Of a stretch of DNA of 64,000 bases, positions 1-10,181 are shown piece by piece. The notes beneath the pieces were generated by a model. The model had not been told where the DNA came from, searched no databases, and worked only from the letters and a program-made list of their open reading frames with translations. The stretch is taken from assembly GCF_022919115.1 (NCBI RefSeq), contig NZ_CP095072.1, positions 1,798,001-1,862,000 of the forward strand. Direction: 5' to 3'. The stretch is from Gracilibacillus caseinilyticus. Lineage in GTDB: Bacteria; Bacillota; Bacilli; Bacillales; Amphibacillaceae. A program made the position numbers and the translations under genes. Position 1 is the first letter of the stretch; each line of letters opens with the position of its first letter.

Positions 1-306
1 TTTCTGATAGAAAGCAGCATTAATTTCGGATGGTTTCGACAGGAAGGCATCCATTATTTTGGCTGTAAGCTGCTCCCGTTCATCCAGTAATCCTTCGATT
101 AATTGCTTTTCTACTGCGAGATCCGCTAACTTCTCCAAGACGTCAGGAATGTCCAGCTCTAGTGCTGGAGCATCCTCCTGATAAGCTACTTCTTCTAAAA
201 TTCCTAGTACCTGATTACGGGAGTAGATTCGATCACTTGCTTCAATTAGTTCTTTTTCGACGGCTTTGTCTACTAAGGTGTTTACTAAATTTGTAATCTC
301 TGCCAT
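1..306 (-). CDS. galT: UDP-glucose--hexose-1-phosphate uridylyltransferase, N-terminal part (cut by window edge)
   Basis: The 102 codons present are open and start at ATG 306, three bases after the galE stop. The protein begins MAEITNLVNTLVDKAVEK and matches the N-terminus of the Gram-positive (type 2) GalT family, with the YSRNQVL and KPSEIN segments. GalT swaps UMP between UDP-glucose and galactose-1-phosphate in the Leloir pathway. The HPH active site lies outside the window. The order galK-galE-galT with tiny gaps indicates one transcript. The identification rests on the N-terminal match plus operon context. The gene is presumably intact beyond the edge. Confidence 0.85.
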   Translation of the reverse strand, partial: MAEITNLVNTLVDKAVEKELIEASDRIYSRNQVLGILEEVAYQEDAPALELDIPDVLEKLADLAVEKQLIEGLLDEREQLTAKIMDAFLSKPSEINAAFYQK

Positions 307-308
307 CC

Positions 309-1301
309 TTAATCCTCCTTGTAACCATGTGGGTTTGCCTGATGCCAGTTCCAAGCATCTGTTAAAATGCGGTCAATATCCGTTCGCCTAGGATTCCAGC
401 CGAGAATTCGTTTTGCTTTGTCCGAAGCAGCGATCAACGTACTAGGATCACCAGCTCTTCTTGGTGCTACGACGGCAGGAATTTCATGATTCGTTACTTT
501 ACGAGCGGCATCGATAATTTCTTTTACTGAAAAGCCTTGGCTGCTTCCCAGGTTGAAGACGTTACTGTCTCCACCTTCTTTCAAGTATTTTAATGCAAGA
601 ATATGGGCATCAATTAAATCCTCTACATGAATATAATCGCGGATACATGTGCCATCTTCTGTGTTATAGTCATCGCCAAATATCGAGATATGCTCACGTT
701 GATTTAACGCTACTTGCAAGACGATCGGAATCAGATGAGTTTCCGGACGGTGATCTTCACCAATTTCACCTGTGCTGCGAGCTCCCGCCACATTAAAATA
801 GCGTAGCGAAACAAATCGAGTACCGTGTGCCGCTTCGGTCCATTTCATCATTTTTTCCATTGTCAGCTTTGTCTCACCGTACGTGTTAGTCGGTTGTGTT
901 GGCATCGTTTCGGTAATTGGTACTTGTTCAGGCTCTCCGTAAGTTGCTGCTGTCGAAGAGAAGACGATATGTTTAATGTCAAACTCGGTCATAGCTTGCA
1001 AAAGGACTTGTGTACCGTACACATTGTTATCAAAATATTTAAGCGGATTTTCCATGGATTCCCCGACTAATGAGTTTGCCGCAAAGTGAAGAACGCCATC
1101 GATCTGCTCGTGGCTGAACACTTCGCGAAGAAAATCGATATCACGAATATCTCCGTTATAGAAGGTTGCTTCTGGATGAATGGCACCTTCGTGTCCTGTT
1201 AACAAGTTATCAATCACCACTACCTCATATCCTTGATCCATTAATTGATAGACAGCATGGGAACCAATATATCCCGCTCCACCTAAAACTAAAATACGCA
1301 T
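309..1301 (-). CDS. galE: UDP-glucose 4-epimerase
   Basis: This 330-residue NAD-dependent short-chain dehydrogenase-type epimerase interconverts UDP-galactose and UDP-glucose. The Rossmann motif GGAGYIGSH is at residues 7-15. The catalytic S-x-x-x-Y-x-x-x-K pattern is visible as SSTAATYGEP followed by NTYGETK. The reading frame is open upstream to 1463, inside galK. I chose ATG 1301 because family members start at MRILVLGGAGYIG and because GGGGGAG lies at proper spacing before it. It lies 20 bp after galK and 2 bp before galT. Confidence 0.95.
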   Translation of the reverse strand: MRILVLGGAGYIGSHAVYQLMDQGYEVVVIDNLLTGHEGAIHPEATFYNGDIRDIDFLREVFSHEQIDGVLHFAANSLVGESMENPLKYFDNNVYGTQVLLQAMTEFDIKHIVFSSTAATYGEPEQVPITETMPTQPTNTYGETKLTMEKMMKWTEAAHGTRFVSLRYFNVAGARSTGEIGEDHRPETHLIPIVLQVALNQREHISIFGDDYNTEDGTCIRDYIHVEDLIDAHILALKYLKEGGDSNVFNLGSSQGFSVKEIIDAARKVTNHEIPAVVAPRRAGDPSTLIAASDKAKRILGWNPRRTDIDRILTDAWNWHQANPHGYKED

Positions 1302-1321
1302 CACAAACTCCCCCTTATTAT

Positions 1322-2494
1322 TTATAATGAAATTTCTTTCGCACCGTCGCCAATAGCGGCTACATAAAATATTGGCGCATAGCCTACTTTTTCCTGATAA
1401 GCTTTGTCGATCGCTGCTTTGACTTGTTCTACTTCTGTTTTTTCTACAATGGCAATGGCACAACCGCCAAAGCCAGCGCCTGTCATACGAGCACCGAGCA
1501 CACCTTCTTGCTGCCAGGCGGTGTCAGCGATGGTGTCCAGTTCCACACCTGTTACTTCATAATCATCACGTAATGAAATGTGTGATTGGTTGACGAGTTG
1601 GCCGAATGTTTCCAAATCGCCTTCTTTTAGCTTTTGTAATGCTTTAATGGTTCTTGCATTCTCGTATACGGCATGCTTAGCACGTTTTTGGTTGATGTCA
1701 CTCTTAATAAGGCCACGATTTTCTTCAAACTGTTCAGGTGTTAACTCACCCAGGCTTTTAATATCCAGTTTTGCTTGCAGATCTGCTAAAGCCTGCTCGC
1801 ATTGACTGCGGCGTTCATTGTATTTCGAGTCTGCTAATTCACGACGTTTGTTCGTATTGATAATAATAATGTCGTGTTGTTCTAACTGAATCGGTGCATA
1901 TTCATAATGTAGCGTATCACAATCTAATAACATAGCGTTATCTTTTTTGCCCATCCCAATTGCGAATTGATCCATGATACCACTGTTAACACCGATGTAT
2001 TGATTCTCGACTTTTTGCCCGATTTGCACCATGTGAATGCGGTCAATGTCCAGTTGGTAAAGGTTTTCTAATAATACGCCTGTTACCAGTTCAATCGAAG
2101 CAGAGGAGGAGAGACCAGCCCCATTTGGAATATTTCCATAGATAAGGACGTCAAATCCTTTGTCAATCTGATAGCCTTCCTCTTGGAAATAGAGAATCAT
2201 TCCCTTAGGAAAGTTCGTCCAGTCATCTTCTTTTTTATACGCTAGATCGTCTAATGATACCTCGAAGATACCTTTGTCAGCAAAATTTTCTGAGAACAAG
2301 CGTATAGTACGATCCTGACGAGGAACAGCTACAGCATAAGTTCCAAAAGAAATTGCTGCAGGAAATACGTGTCCGCCATTGTAATCGGTATGCTCGCCAA
2401 TTAGGTTAATTCTTCCAGGGGCAAAGAAAGTTCTAGGTTGCTCTGTAGTTTGAAAAACGTCTTGAAATTTAGCTACTAGGTTAGAAAGTTCCAT
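1322..2494 (-). CDS. galK: Galactokinase
   Basis: This 390-residue GHMP-family kinase phosphorylates alpha-D-galactose at C1. The galactokinase signature GRINLIGEHTDYNGG is near residues 27-41. The GHMP ATP-binding loop PNGAGLSSSAS is near residue 122. The third motif, RMTGAGFGGCAIA, is near 335. Its length is normal for the family. ATG 2494 is preceded by AAAGGAGG. It is the first gene of galK-galE-galT and probably handles galactose released by the alpha-galactosidases encoded at 57.6-61.1 kb (inference). Confidence 0.96.
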   Translation of the reverse strand: MELSNLVAKFQDVFQTTEQPRTFFAPGRINLIGEHTDYNGGHVFPAAISFGTYAVAVPRQDRTIRLFSENFADKGIFEVSLDDLAYKKEDDWTNFPKGMILYFQEEGYQIDKGFDVLIYGNIPNGAGLSSSASIELVTGVLLENLYQLDIDRIHMVQIGQKVENQYIGVNSGIMDQFAIGMGKKDNAMLLDCDTLHYEYAPIQLEQHDIIIINTNKRRELADSKYNERRSQCEQALADLQAKLDIKSLGELTPEQFEENRGLIKSDINQKRAKHAVYENARTIKALQKLKEGDLETFGQLVNQSHISLRDDYEVTGVELDTIADTAWQQEGVLGARMTGAGFGGCAIAIVEKTEVEQVKAAIDKAYQEKVGYAPIFYVAAIGDGAKEISL

Positions 2495-2554
2495 CTATCC
2501 AGTAACCTCCTTTGGTGTATTTTGTTGACTTAATTAAATTAATTTACTAACTTT

Positions 2555-2583
2555 ATTGTAAGCGATTTTGACAAGATATACAA
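2555..2583 (-). promoter_or_regulatory. Candidate galKET promoter with LacI-type operator-like palindrome
   Basis: Read on the minus strand, a -35-like TTGTAT (2583-2578) and a -10 TACAAT (2560-2555) are 17 bp apart. Between and over them lies an imperfect palindrome, TGTAAGCGATTTTGACA (2557-2573), with a central CG as in LacI/GalR or CcpA sites. It has two or more mismatches to the cre consensus, so a GalR-type operator is as likely. This is sequence inference only. Confidence 0.45.
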
Positions 2584-2711
2584 CATTAATACGAAAAATA
2601 TTTTATGATTGAGTTTACAAAAGTTAACAATATCTTTACTGCTAGTTTAATTTTCCCCAATTTTCGACTGCTACACTACATATGTAGTAAAAAATTAAAG
2701 GAGGGCAAGAA

Positions 2712-5700
2712 ATGAAATTACGGTCAAAATGGAAGGTCACAAGTTTATTTTTAGTATGTTTACTTTTCTTTACACAATTGACTAGCGCATTTGTCCCAGT
2801 CGTACAACTGAATGCAGCAGAAAATAATACAGAGGATTTATTCATCTCGGAATATATAGAAGGCAGCAGTAATAATAAGGCACTGGAGCTCTACAATACC
2901 ACAGGTGAAGCAATAGATTTATCTTCATATACCCTGGAACTGTATTCAAATGGGAAAACATCTGTTCAATCTATATTACAATTATCCGGAACGTTAAGTG
3001 ATGGTGATGTCTATGTGATTGCTAATAGTAGTGCTTCAGCTGAGATCAAAGCGGTAGCAGACCTCCTGCACAATGTTAGTAATTTTAATGGAAATGATGC
3101 CATTACCCTGAAGAAGAATAGTGAAATAATTGACGTTATTGGTGAGGTTGGTAACGATACAGAATATGCAAAAGATGTCACCTTAGTCCGTAATGTTTCC
3201 GTGTTATCCGGGAACCCAAGATTTGATGCATCAGAATGGTCGGAATATCCGCAAGATACGTTGACTTATCTAGGCAGCTATGGGGAAGAAGGTGATTCTT
3301 CAGGAGGAGATCCAACTGAACCTGGCGAAGTAGTTTCTATCGCAGATGCACGTCAACAAGCGAATGGTAATGAGGTAACCATCGAAGGTGTCGTTACTTC
3401 TGGCAATTTAGCTAATCCTAATGGTACGCAATTATCCTATTACATACAAGATCAGACAGCAGGTATTAATTTATTTAGCTTAGATGGAACAGGCTATACA
3501 GAATTAACAGAAGGAGATCACATTAAGGTTACAGGTGAACTGGCTGAGTATAACGGCTTAAAAGAAATCGTACCTGCTTCCAATGAAGCGATCGAGGTTA
3601 GTGCTAAAGGAGTAGCTCTGCCATCTCCTGCAGCTGTCACCATTGCAGAATTAAATAATGCAGAAGTGGCAGAACCGCTAGAGGGTCAGCTCGTTCAGGT
3701 TACAGGATATGTAGAATCGATTCCGGACAGCCCTGCTGGTGGCGGATATAATATATCTTTAATTAATAGTGCATTAAATAGCACGACATTACGTGTCATG
3801 GAAGGCACAATCGATCCAAGTACATTAGAAGAAGGAAAATGGTATGACATTACGGCGGTATTAAGCCAGTATAACAGTTATCAATTATTCACGCGAAAAG
3901 CAGCAGATGTCCAATTGGCAGAAGGACAGCCAGAAGGACCTGATGCAAGTGGTGAATATACCGCAACAGTTGATTATGTAACAGATGGTGACACGATTCG
4001 ATTGCAAGAAGGCGTATTAGGCTCTGATCGCGTCCGTTTTATTAATATCGATACACCTGAACTTAGTGTAGATGGAGCAAATGGAGTCGATGAAGCGAAT
4101 CAAAAAGAGCATGCACAAGCTGCGAAGGATCGTTTGTCAGAATTATTGCAGCCAGGCGATCAAATCACGTTAAAAATTGGAGAAGAAGCGACAGATCAAT
4201 ATGGCAGATTATTGGCAGAAGTCATTAATAATGATGGGATCAATACCAATCTGGAAATGGTAGAAGAAGGATTGGCGACCACTTATTTTATATGGCCAGT
4301 CGGTGATGAAGAGGTATACCAGACCTATCAGGATACTGTAGAAGCAGCAATCGATAATGAGTTAGGTATTTGGAATCCGGAAAATCCATTGAAAGAACTT
4401 CCGTTTGAATACCGTGCAATCACAGAAGGTGGCGATTTCCATCGTTATGTAGGTAATTCGGAAACGATGGTATATGTAGAACCTACCGAATATGAAGAAG
4501 TACCAGTCGAAAAGAGAATATTCTTTGCAAGTGCTCAGGAAGCGGAGGCACAAGGATATACAGCGGCCGGGGGTACAGACCCTGATAGTGAAATGTTAGA
4601 AGTTCAGCTTTTAAGTATGAATGATCTACATGGAAAAATCGATCAGGAATACACACTGAATCTTGATGGCGGTGATGCCATATATGGTCGTATGGATTAC
4701 ACGGCGAGCGCTATTAAGGAACGTGAACAGGAAAATGAAAACACGTTGCTTGTCCATGCTGGTGATATGATCGGTGGAAGCTCGCCAGTATCAGCGTTAT
4801 TACAGGATGAGCCGACAGTAGAGATCATGAACGAAATGGGCTTTGACGTTGGTACGTTAGGGAATCATGAATATGATGAAGGCTTGGGTGAGCTAAATCG
4901 TATGATCGACGGTGGAGACCATCCAGAAGGTCTAGGTACAGAAGGATACGGTGGTATGAATTTTGATATGATTTGTGCCAACTGTATGGAGGAAGATACA
5001 GGTGAGACATTCCTTCCGCCATATGTCATTAAAGAAGTAGATGGTGTAGAAATTGGTTTTGTTGGGGTGAACACACAGGAAACGATGAATATGGTAATGC
5101 CATCATCGTTAGAGAATGTAGCATTTACCGACGAAACAGAAGCTGTCAATGATGCAGTTGAGGAACTGCAGGAGCAAGGCGTAGAATCCATTGTTGTATT
5201 AGCACACATGTCGGCTACACAGTCAGGTGCAGCTGCTTCAGGTGCAGCAGCTGATTTAGCAAAAGGTGTGAATGATGCGGTTGATATTATCTTTGCTGCT
5301 CATAATCATCAAGTCGTGGATGGAGTGGTTGATAATAAATGGATCATTCAGGCATCAGAATATGGAAAAGCTTTTGCAGATGTCGATCTTCAAATTGATC
5401 GTGAAACGAAAGATATTGAAGAGGTGGAGGCAGAAGTCGTTTTTGTAAAACAAGAGGACTACCAGCCTGATCCGGCAGTAAAAGATATATTGGATCGTTA
5501 TCAATCAGAAGTGGAAACAATTATTAATGAAGAAATTGGCTATAATGGCCAGGAACTGACGGGTCAATATACAAATGACGGGGACCATGGTTTAGGAAAT
5601 CTAATTGCAGATGGCATGAAGTGGGCAATGGATGCTGATTTTGCCATGCATAATGGTGGTGGTATTCGTGACAGTTTAGATGTTGGACCTATCACATGGG

Positions 5701-7490
5701 GTGAAGTGTTTAATATTCTGCCTTTTGCCAATACACTGATGTCAGTTGATATTAAAGGGAAAGACCTTATCCCGATTTTAAATAACAACTTGTCAAGCTA
5801 TGGTTCGGACTACAGTGTATCTGGATTGCACTATACGTACAATTACGACTATCAGCATGTAGTCGATATTACACTCCCAGATGGTACACCAATTGATCCG
5901 GAAGCAACCTATACACTGGCAACAAACAATTATATTGGCACACAAGATGGACCGATCAAAAACTTAGGTACCAATGTACAAATGGGACCTGTCGATGTCG
6001 ATGCAGCGGTAGATTATTTGAAGCATTTGGATACAACACAGGCGAATCCGTTAGTGATTGGTCCAGAAGGTCGAATTGCTCAAACGGATGAGATCCCGGA
6101 TATTGACACAGAAGGCGAAGTGATTGGCTATAATGCACAGGATTTAATGGGGGCTTATACAAATGGGAAGGATCATGGCTTAGGAAATTTGATTACCGAT
6201 AGTATGAAAGCAGAAATGGACACTGATTTTGCTGTCACCAATGGTGGAGGAATCAGCTCTACCTTACTTAAAGGTGACATCACTGCTGAATCGTTAGACA
6301 AAATTTTGAAGCATGGTAATACATTAGTGAAGATGGAGGTAACAGGGGCAGAGCTAGAATCGATTTTAAATGACCAGCTCTCTGAAGATGGATCTGACTA
6401 CAGCGTATCAGGCTTCCATTATCAATATGACCATGCCGAGCAAAAAGTAGTTTCGATTACGTTACCAGATGGCGAGGCAGTTGATCCTGATGAAGTCTAT
6501 ACATTGACCACTAATAATTATCTTGCTGAAAGTGGTGTTTTCGCATCGATTGATTCTGAACAAGAAGAGGGCCCAGTTGATGTCGAAGCACTTGAGAATT
6601 ATATTGTTTCCTTAGAAACGACAGAGATAAATCCGTTAGTTTATGGATCAGAAGGCCGTATTTCAACAGTGCCGGTAGTAATAGTTCCAGAAATAGAGGA
6701 TAATAATGCTACTGTTGAAAATGAGGTCATCGATAATGTGCCAAATCATGGAACGGTGATCATTGACTTGAGTGAAGAAGAACATATAGACGAAAGCAAA
6801 CCGCTGGAAGTTTCGTTTGCAAAAGAGCAAATAGCTATGCTGAAAGAAAAACAAGCGGAATTGAGGATCGAGAAGAGCGATGTTACCCTGGCTTTCCCAC
6901 TTAGCCTTTTCAGTGGTGACGAGAATGTTACCATCAAAATAGAAAAGCTGGAAGAGGTCGAAGGTGCTTTAAGTACCGTTTATGACTTTACGATTATGGA
7001 AGGCAATAAAATGATCCATGACTTTTCGGATTATGGCGGAGTAGAGCTTTCGTTAAAAGTAAATGAGAAAGATGTATCTGACATTGATTCAATGAAAATC
7101 TTTTACTTAAATGACGAAACAGGCGAATGGGAAGTAATTGGTGGTTCTTATAAAAATGGTAAGGTGACAGCAACAACCAATCATTTCTCCACCTTTACCG
7201 TGATGCTAGATACTTCTTCAGATGGGGGAGATGACACAGACCCTGAGTCACCCGTGAACCCTGAAGATCCAGCAGACCCAGCAGATCCTGCTGGAGAAAA
7301 TAACAACACCGATGGTGGCAATGACAGTACTGATGATAATACAGATAATAATGATGCTTCAACAGTTTCAAATGCAGGTAACACATTACCAGATACAGCA
7401 ACATCAATATTTAATTATATGCTGGCAGGATTATTCGTGTTTGCATTGGGCTTTTTACTAATGATCCGCCAACGAATAAAAAAATCATAA
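2712..7490 (+). CDS. yhcR: Cell-wall-anchored multidomain nuclease / 5'-nucleotidase (YhcR-type)
   Basis: This is a 1592-residue secreted protein. The order is: signal peptide (about 1-36); lamin-tail-like domain (about 40-180); OB-fold region (about 205-400); thermonuclease-like domain (about 415-560: DGDTIRL, VRFINIDTPE, DQYGRLLAE); metallophosphoesterase (from about 630: NDLHG, HAGDMIGGS, GNHEYDEG, AHNHQ); then two consecutive 5'-nucleotidase C-terminal domains (about 940-1125 and 1130-1320) that look like an internal duplication. An acidic linker follows, then LPDTA at 1559-1563, a membrane span and a basic tail. Bacillus YhcR is a sortase-anchored, sugar-nonspecific nuclease with the same core layout. 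The likely role is degrading extracellular nucleic acid and dephosphorylating the nucleotides. The second C-terminal domain makes it longer than the YhcR I know. RBS AAAGGAGG precedes ATG 2712. Confidence 0.88.
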   Translation: MKLRSKWKVTSLFLVCLLFFTQLTSAFVPVVQLNAAENNTEDLFISEYIEGSSNNKALELYNTTGEAIDLSSYTLELYSNGKTSVQSILQLSGTLSDGDVYVIANSSASAEIKAVADLLHNVSNFNGNDAITLKKNSEIIDVIGEVGNDTEYAKDVTLVRNVSVLSGNPRFDASEWSEYPQDTLTYLGSYGEEGDSSGGDPTEPGEVVSIADARQQANGNEVTIEGVVTSGNLANPNGTQLSYYIQDQTAGINLFSLDGTGYTELTEGDHIKVTGELAEYNGLKEIVPASNEAIEVSAKGVALPSPAAVTIAELNNAEVAEPLEGQLVQVTGYVESIPDSPAGGGYNISLINSALNSTTLRVMEGTIDPSTLEEGKWYDITAVLSQYNSYQLFTRKAADVQLAEGQPEGPDASGEYTATVDYVTDGDTIRLQEGVLGSDRVRFINIDTPELSVDGANGVDEANQKEHAQAAKDRLSELLQPGDQITLKIGEEATDQYGRLLAEVINNDGINTNLEMVEEGLATTYFIWPVGDEEVYQTYQDTVEAAIDNELGIWNPENPLKELPFEYRAITEGGDFHRYVGNSETMVYVEPTEYEEVPVEKRIFFASAQEAEAQGYTAAGGTDPDSEMLEVQLLSMNDLHGKIDQEYTLNLDGGDAIYGRMDYTASAIKEREQENENTLLVHAGDMIGGSSPVSALLQDEPTVEIMNEMGFDVGTLGNHEYDEGLGELNRMIDGGDHPEGLGTEGYGGMNFDMICANCMEEDTGETFLPPYVIKEVDGVEIGFVGVNTQETMNMVMPSSLENVAFTDETEAVNDAVEELQEQGVESIVVLAHMSATQSGAAASGAAADLAKGVNDAVDIIFAAHNHQVVDGVVDNKWIIQASEYGKAFADVDLQIDRETKDIEEVEAEVVFVKQEDYQPDPAVKDILDRYQSEVETIINEEIGYNGQELTGQYTNDGDHGLGNLIADGMKWAMDADFAMHNGGGIRDSLDVGPITWGEVFNILPFANTLMSVDIKGKDLIPILNNNLSSYGSDYSVSGLHYTYNYDYQHVVDITLPDGTPIDPEATYTLATNNYIGTQDGPIKNLGTNVQMGPVDVDAAVDYLKHLDTTQANPLVIGPEGRIAQTDEIPDIDTEGEVIGYNAQDLMGAYTNGKDHGLGNLITDSMKAEMDTDFAVTNGGGISSTLLKGDITAESLDKILKHGNTLVKMEVTGAELESILNDQLSEDGSDYSVSGFHYQYDHAEQKVVSITLPDGEAVDPDEVYTLTTNNYLAESGVFASIDSEQEEGPVDVEALENYIVSLETTEINPLVYGSEGRISTVPVVIVPEIEDNNATVENEVIDNVPNHGTVIIDLSEEEHIDESKPLEVSFAKEQIAMLKEKQAELRIEKSDVTLAFPLSLFSGDENVTIKIEKLEEVEGALSTVYDFTIMEGNKMIHDFSDYGGVELSLKVNEKDVSDIDSMKIFYLNDETGEWEVIGGSYKNGKVTATTNHFSTFTVMLDTSSDGGDDTDPESPVNPEDPADPADPAGENNNTDGGNDSTDDNTDNNDASTVSNAGNTLPDTATSIFNYMLAGLFVFALGFLLMIRQRIKKS

Positions 7491-7499
7491 CCACAAAGG

Positions 7500-7535
7500 C
7501 TGCATCCAATTAAAGGTGGGTGCAGTTTTTTTGTG
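7500..7535 (+). terminator. Rho-independent terminator after the yhcR-like gene
   Basis: The stem CTGCATCC / GGGTGCAG (7500-7507 with 7518-7525, one wobble pair) is followed by a run of seven T. It starts 10 bp after the stop codon. Confidence 0.85.
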
Positions 7536-7570
7536 AGTATAGCGACAATGGCTAACAGGATAGAAGAGTG

Positions 7571-7745
7571 CTTATAGATTTATGTAAAGTAGAACTGTCT
7601 GACATAGTGTAATTTTGATATATCTTGAGTGCGTAGCAAAGCTCCGGAAATATGCTCCACGTCCGGCCGGAGCGATCTCCTAGCACATGAATCATTTCAA
7701 AATTACCACTAAGCAGTTAGTTTACATAACCCGTATTATAGGAAG
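7571..7745 (+). repeat. Internally deleted copy of dispersed repeat class B
   Basis: The stretch carries both ends of the class-B repeat, TTATGTAAAGTAGAACTG on the left and TTTACATAACCCGTATTATAG on the right. It includes the GGAAATATGCTCC arm but has lost almost all of the interior. The join reads CGTCCGGCCGGAGCG, fusing two arm types. The whole 7490-7887 gap holds only this repeat and two terminators. A 62-codon ORF across it is not supported. Confidence 0.7.
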
Positions 7746-7838
7746 CGTTATAAATGATAGGATCCTCCTATGCAGCATAATGAAAAGGGAGGTCCATCAT
7801 GAATTAGTGACAGCTATATTCTTTATCTGTAAGAAGCA

Positions 7839-7874
7839 AAACATCGACATCCCTCAAACGGAATGTCGATGTTA
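7839..7874 (-). terminator. Terminator of the yitJ-metE operon
   Basis: A perfect 11-bp inverted repeat, AACATCGACAT (7840-7850) and ATGTCGATGTT (7863-7873), lies 13 bp past the metE stop. On the minus strand it is followed by a modest T-rich stretch. Confidence 0.75.
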
Positions 7875-7886
7875 GTTAAAAGCTAA

Positions 7887-10160
7887 TTAATTCTGCTTAA
7901 TCGCAGCATATTCTTTTCTTGCCAGTTTTGCAGCTTCTACCATTTTTTCTAAAGCAGCGATCGTTTCTGGCTCTTGTCTGGTTTTAAGACCACAGTCCGG
8001 GTTAATCCAGAATTGCTCTACATCAATCGTTTCCAGCGCACGTTTAATGTTTGCTTCCAGCTCCTCCAAAGTTGGAACGCGAGGGCTGTGGATGTCATAG
8101 ACACCGAGTCCGATATCTTTCTTGTAATCATTTGTTTCGAATGTTTCCACCATTTCACCGTGACTGCGAGATGTTTCGATCGAAATTACATCGGCATCTA
8201 ACCCATCGATGGCTTCATAGATTTCGCCGAATTCAGAATAGCACATATGTGTATGAATTTGTGTTTCAGGCTTCACCGTCGATGTTGCTAATAAAAAGGC
8301 ATTTACTGCTGCATCGAAATAAGCTGGCCATTTTAAGCGGTCAAGTGGCAAGCCTTCACGTAATGCAGGTTCATCAACCTGGATAATACCAACACCTGCT
8401 TCTTCGAGCGCCAATACTTCTTTTTCAAGTGCTAAAGCAATTTGATCCTGTACATTGAAACGAGGCAGCCCTTCATGAACAAAAGACCAGTTAAGGATTG
8501 TAACAGGACCAGTCAGCATCCCTTTTACAGGTTTGTCAGTTAAGGACTGGGCATAAGCAATTTCCTTCACTGTAATCGGCTTTTCCCATTCAACATTACC
8601 AGCAAGTAGTGGCGGCTTCACACAACGGGAACCATAGGATTGTACCCAGCCAAATTCGGTAACGGCAAAACCTTTGAGCTTCTCACCGAAGTATTCGACC
8701 ATATCAGTACGTTCGAATTCACCATGGACAAGCACATCCAAATCTAAATCTTCTTGAATCTGAATCCATTTCTTCGTTTCTGCTTCCACAAATTGTTCAT
8801 ACTGCTCATTCGTTATTTCACCTTTGCGCCATTTCGTTCTGGTACGTTTCACTTCAACAGTTTGTGGCAGGCTTCCAATTGTTGTTGTCGGTAATAAAGG
8901 AAGGTTGAGCTTTTCCTGCTGACGTTTTTTTCTTTCGGTAAAAGGTAAATCGCGTTTCGCATCTTGTCTTGCTGCTTCAGGTGTTTGGTTACGATATTCT
9001 GATTGGTTTAATCCATCAATGGCCTGTGTACTTGCAAGAAATGCTTCTTTAACAGTCTCTTTTCCATCACGAAGAGCCGTGGTCAACGTATGTAGCTCTG
9101 TTAGTTTTTCATCGGCAAAGCTCAATCCGCCTTTGACCACATTATCAAGCTTTTCTTCCAACTGTTTGGTAACCGGTACATGTAATAAGGAACAAGAAGG
9201 CTGCACAATGAGTGTATCAACCGATGCTGCCTGTTTAATTTCTTCCAGCAGTTGATATTTTTCTTCTAAGTCCGCGCGCCATACGTTACGGCCGTTTATA
9301 ATACCTGCTCCTAAAACTTTATCAGATGGGAAACCGAATTTTTGTATTATTGATAAATTATCACCATGGACAAAATCTAATCCAATACCGCTTACTGGAA
9401 GCTGAATAACACGCTTGTAATTTTGAACCGTTTCAAAGTACGTTTGCAGAAGGATTTGAATACCATTGACATTCTGGGCAATTGTTTGATAAACATTTTC
9501 AACAATTTCGATTTCTTTCTCAGAAAGATTCGTTCCTAATACAGGCTCATCAATCTGTACCCAGGTAGCACCAGCCTCTGCTAATTCTTGAAGTACTTGT
9601 TCATATAGAGGTAATAATTTGTTAACCCAGTTTTCTAATTCATCTTCCTGATAGCCTTTCGCTAATTTAACGAATGTTACAGGACCGACGATTACCGGTT
9701 TTCCGTCAATATCCAATTCTTGCTTCGCTTCTTGATAATAGTGAAGGGCACGATTTTCGATTAATTTTGGTTCAGTATCCTTCAGTTCAGGTACGATGTA
9801 ATGATAGTTGGTGTTAAACCATTTGGTCATTTCTGCAGCCACTGCATCTTTTTCACCACGAGCAATAGCGAAATAAGTAGACAATGCGGATGGGTCATGG
9901 TGCTGGAATCTTTTTGGAATAATATTGAACGCAACCGCCGTATCTAATACATGGTCATAGAAAGAAAAATCGGCTACTGGAATAAGATCTAATCCTTGTT
10001 CTTTCTGTTTCTTTAAAGCTTCTAATCTTAATTGTTTGGTCTGGCTTAATAGTGACGCCTCGTTGATGTCGCCTTTCCAAAATGCTTCAATTGCTTTCTT
10101 CCATTCTCTTTTTTCACCAATACGTGGATACCCTAGATTTGCGCTTAAAATAGTAGTCAT
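7887..10160 (-). CDS. metE: Cobalamin-independent methionine synthase (5-methyltetrahydropteroyltriglutamate--homocysteine methyltransferase)
   Basis: This 757-residue protein transfers a methyl group from 5-methyl-tetrahydrofolate (polyglutamate) to homocysteine without B12. The N-terminal half begins [19 protein letters not shown], the typical MetE start. The C-terminal half carries the zinc site as HTHMCYSEF (about residue 636) and NPDCGLKTR (about 722), with [12 protein letters not shown] between the halves. Its length is standard. ATG 10160 has AAAAGGAG upstream. It lies 21 bp after yitJ, so it is probably co-transcribed under the same SAM riboswitch. YitJ would supply both a methylated folate and an alternative homocysteine methyltransferase. 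Confidence 0.97.
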   Translation of the reverse strand: MTTILSANLGYPRIGEKREWKKAIEAFWKGDINEASLLSQTKQLRLEALKKQKEQGLDLIPVADFSFYDHVLDTAVAFNIIPKRFQHHDPSALSTYFAIARGEKDAVAAEMTKWFNTNYHYIVPELKDTEPKLIENRALHYYQEAKQELDIDGKPVIVGPVTFVKLAKGYQEDELENWVNKLLPLYEQVLQELAEAGATWVQIDEPVLGTNLSEKEIEIVENVYQTIAQNVNGIQILLQTYFETVQNYKRVIQLPVSGIGLDFVHGDNLSIIQKFGFPSDKVLGAGIINGRNVWRADLEEKYQLLEEIKQAASVDTLIVQPSCSLLHVPVTKQLEEKLDNVVKGGLSFADEKLTELHTLTTALRDGKETVKEAFLASTQAIDGLNQSEYRNQTPEAARQDAKRDLPFTERKKRQQEKLNLPLLPTTTIGSLPQTVEVKRTRTKWRKGEITNEQYEQFVEAETKKWIQIQEDLDLDVLVHGEFERTDMVEYFGEKLKGFAVTEFGWVQSYGSRCVKPPLLAGNVEWEKPITVKEIAYAQSLTDKPVKGMLTGPVTILNWSFVHEGLPRFNVQDQIALALEKEVLALEEAGVGIIQVDEPALREGLPLDRLKWPAYFDAAVNAFLLATSTVKPETQIHTHMCYSEFGEIYEAIDGLDADVISIETSRSHGEMVETFETNDYKKDIGLGVYDIHSPRVPTLEELEANIKRALETIDVEQFWINPDCGLKTRQEPETIAALEKMVEAAKLARKEYAAIKQN

Positions 10161-10181
10161 TTAAAAAAACTCCTTTTTGTT

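Noticed and set aside
1302..1463. 54-codon upstream extension of galE
   Set aside because: It runs antisense-like inside the galK 3' end region in another frame, lacks family similarity, and the RBS is directly before ATG 1301.
7687..7875. 62-codon ORF between yhcR-like gene and metE
   Set aside because: It crosses the right end of a class-B repeat and the metE terminator, with no RBS or family match.
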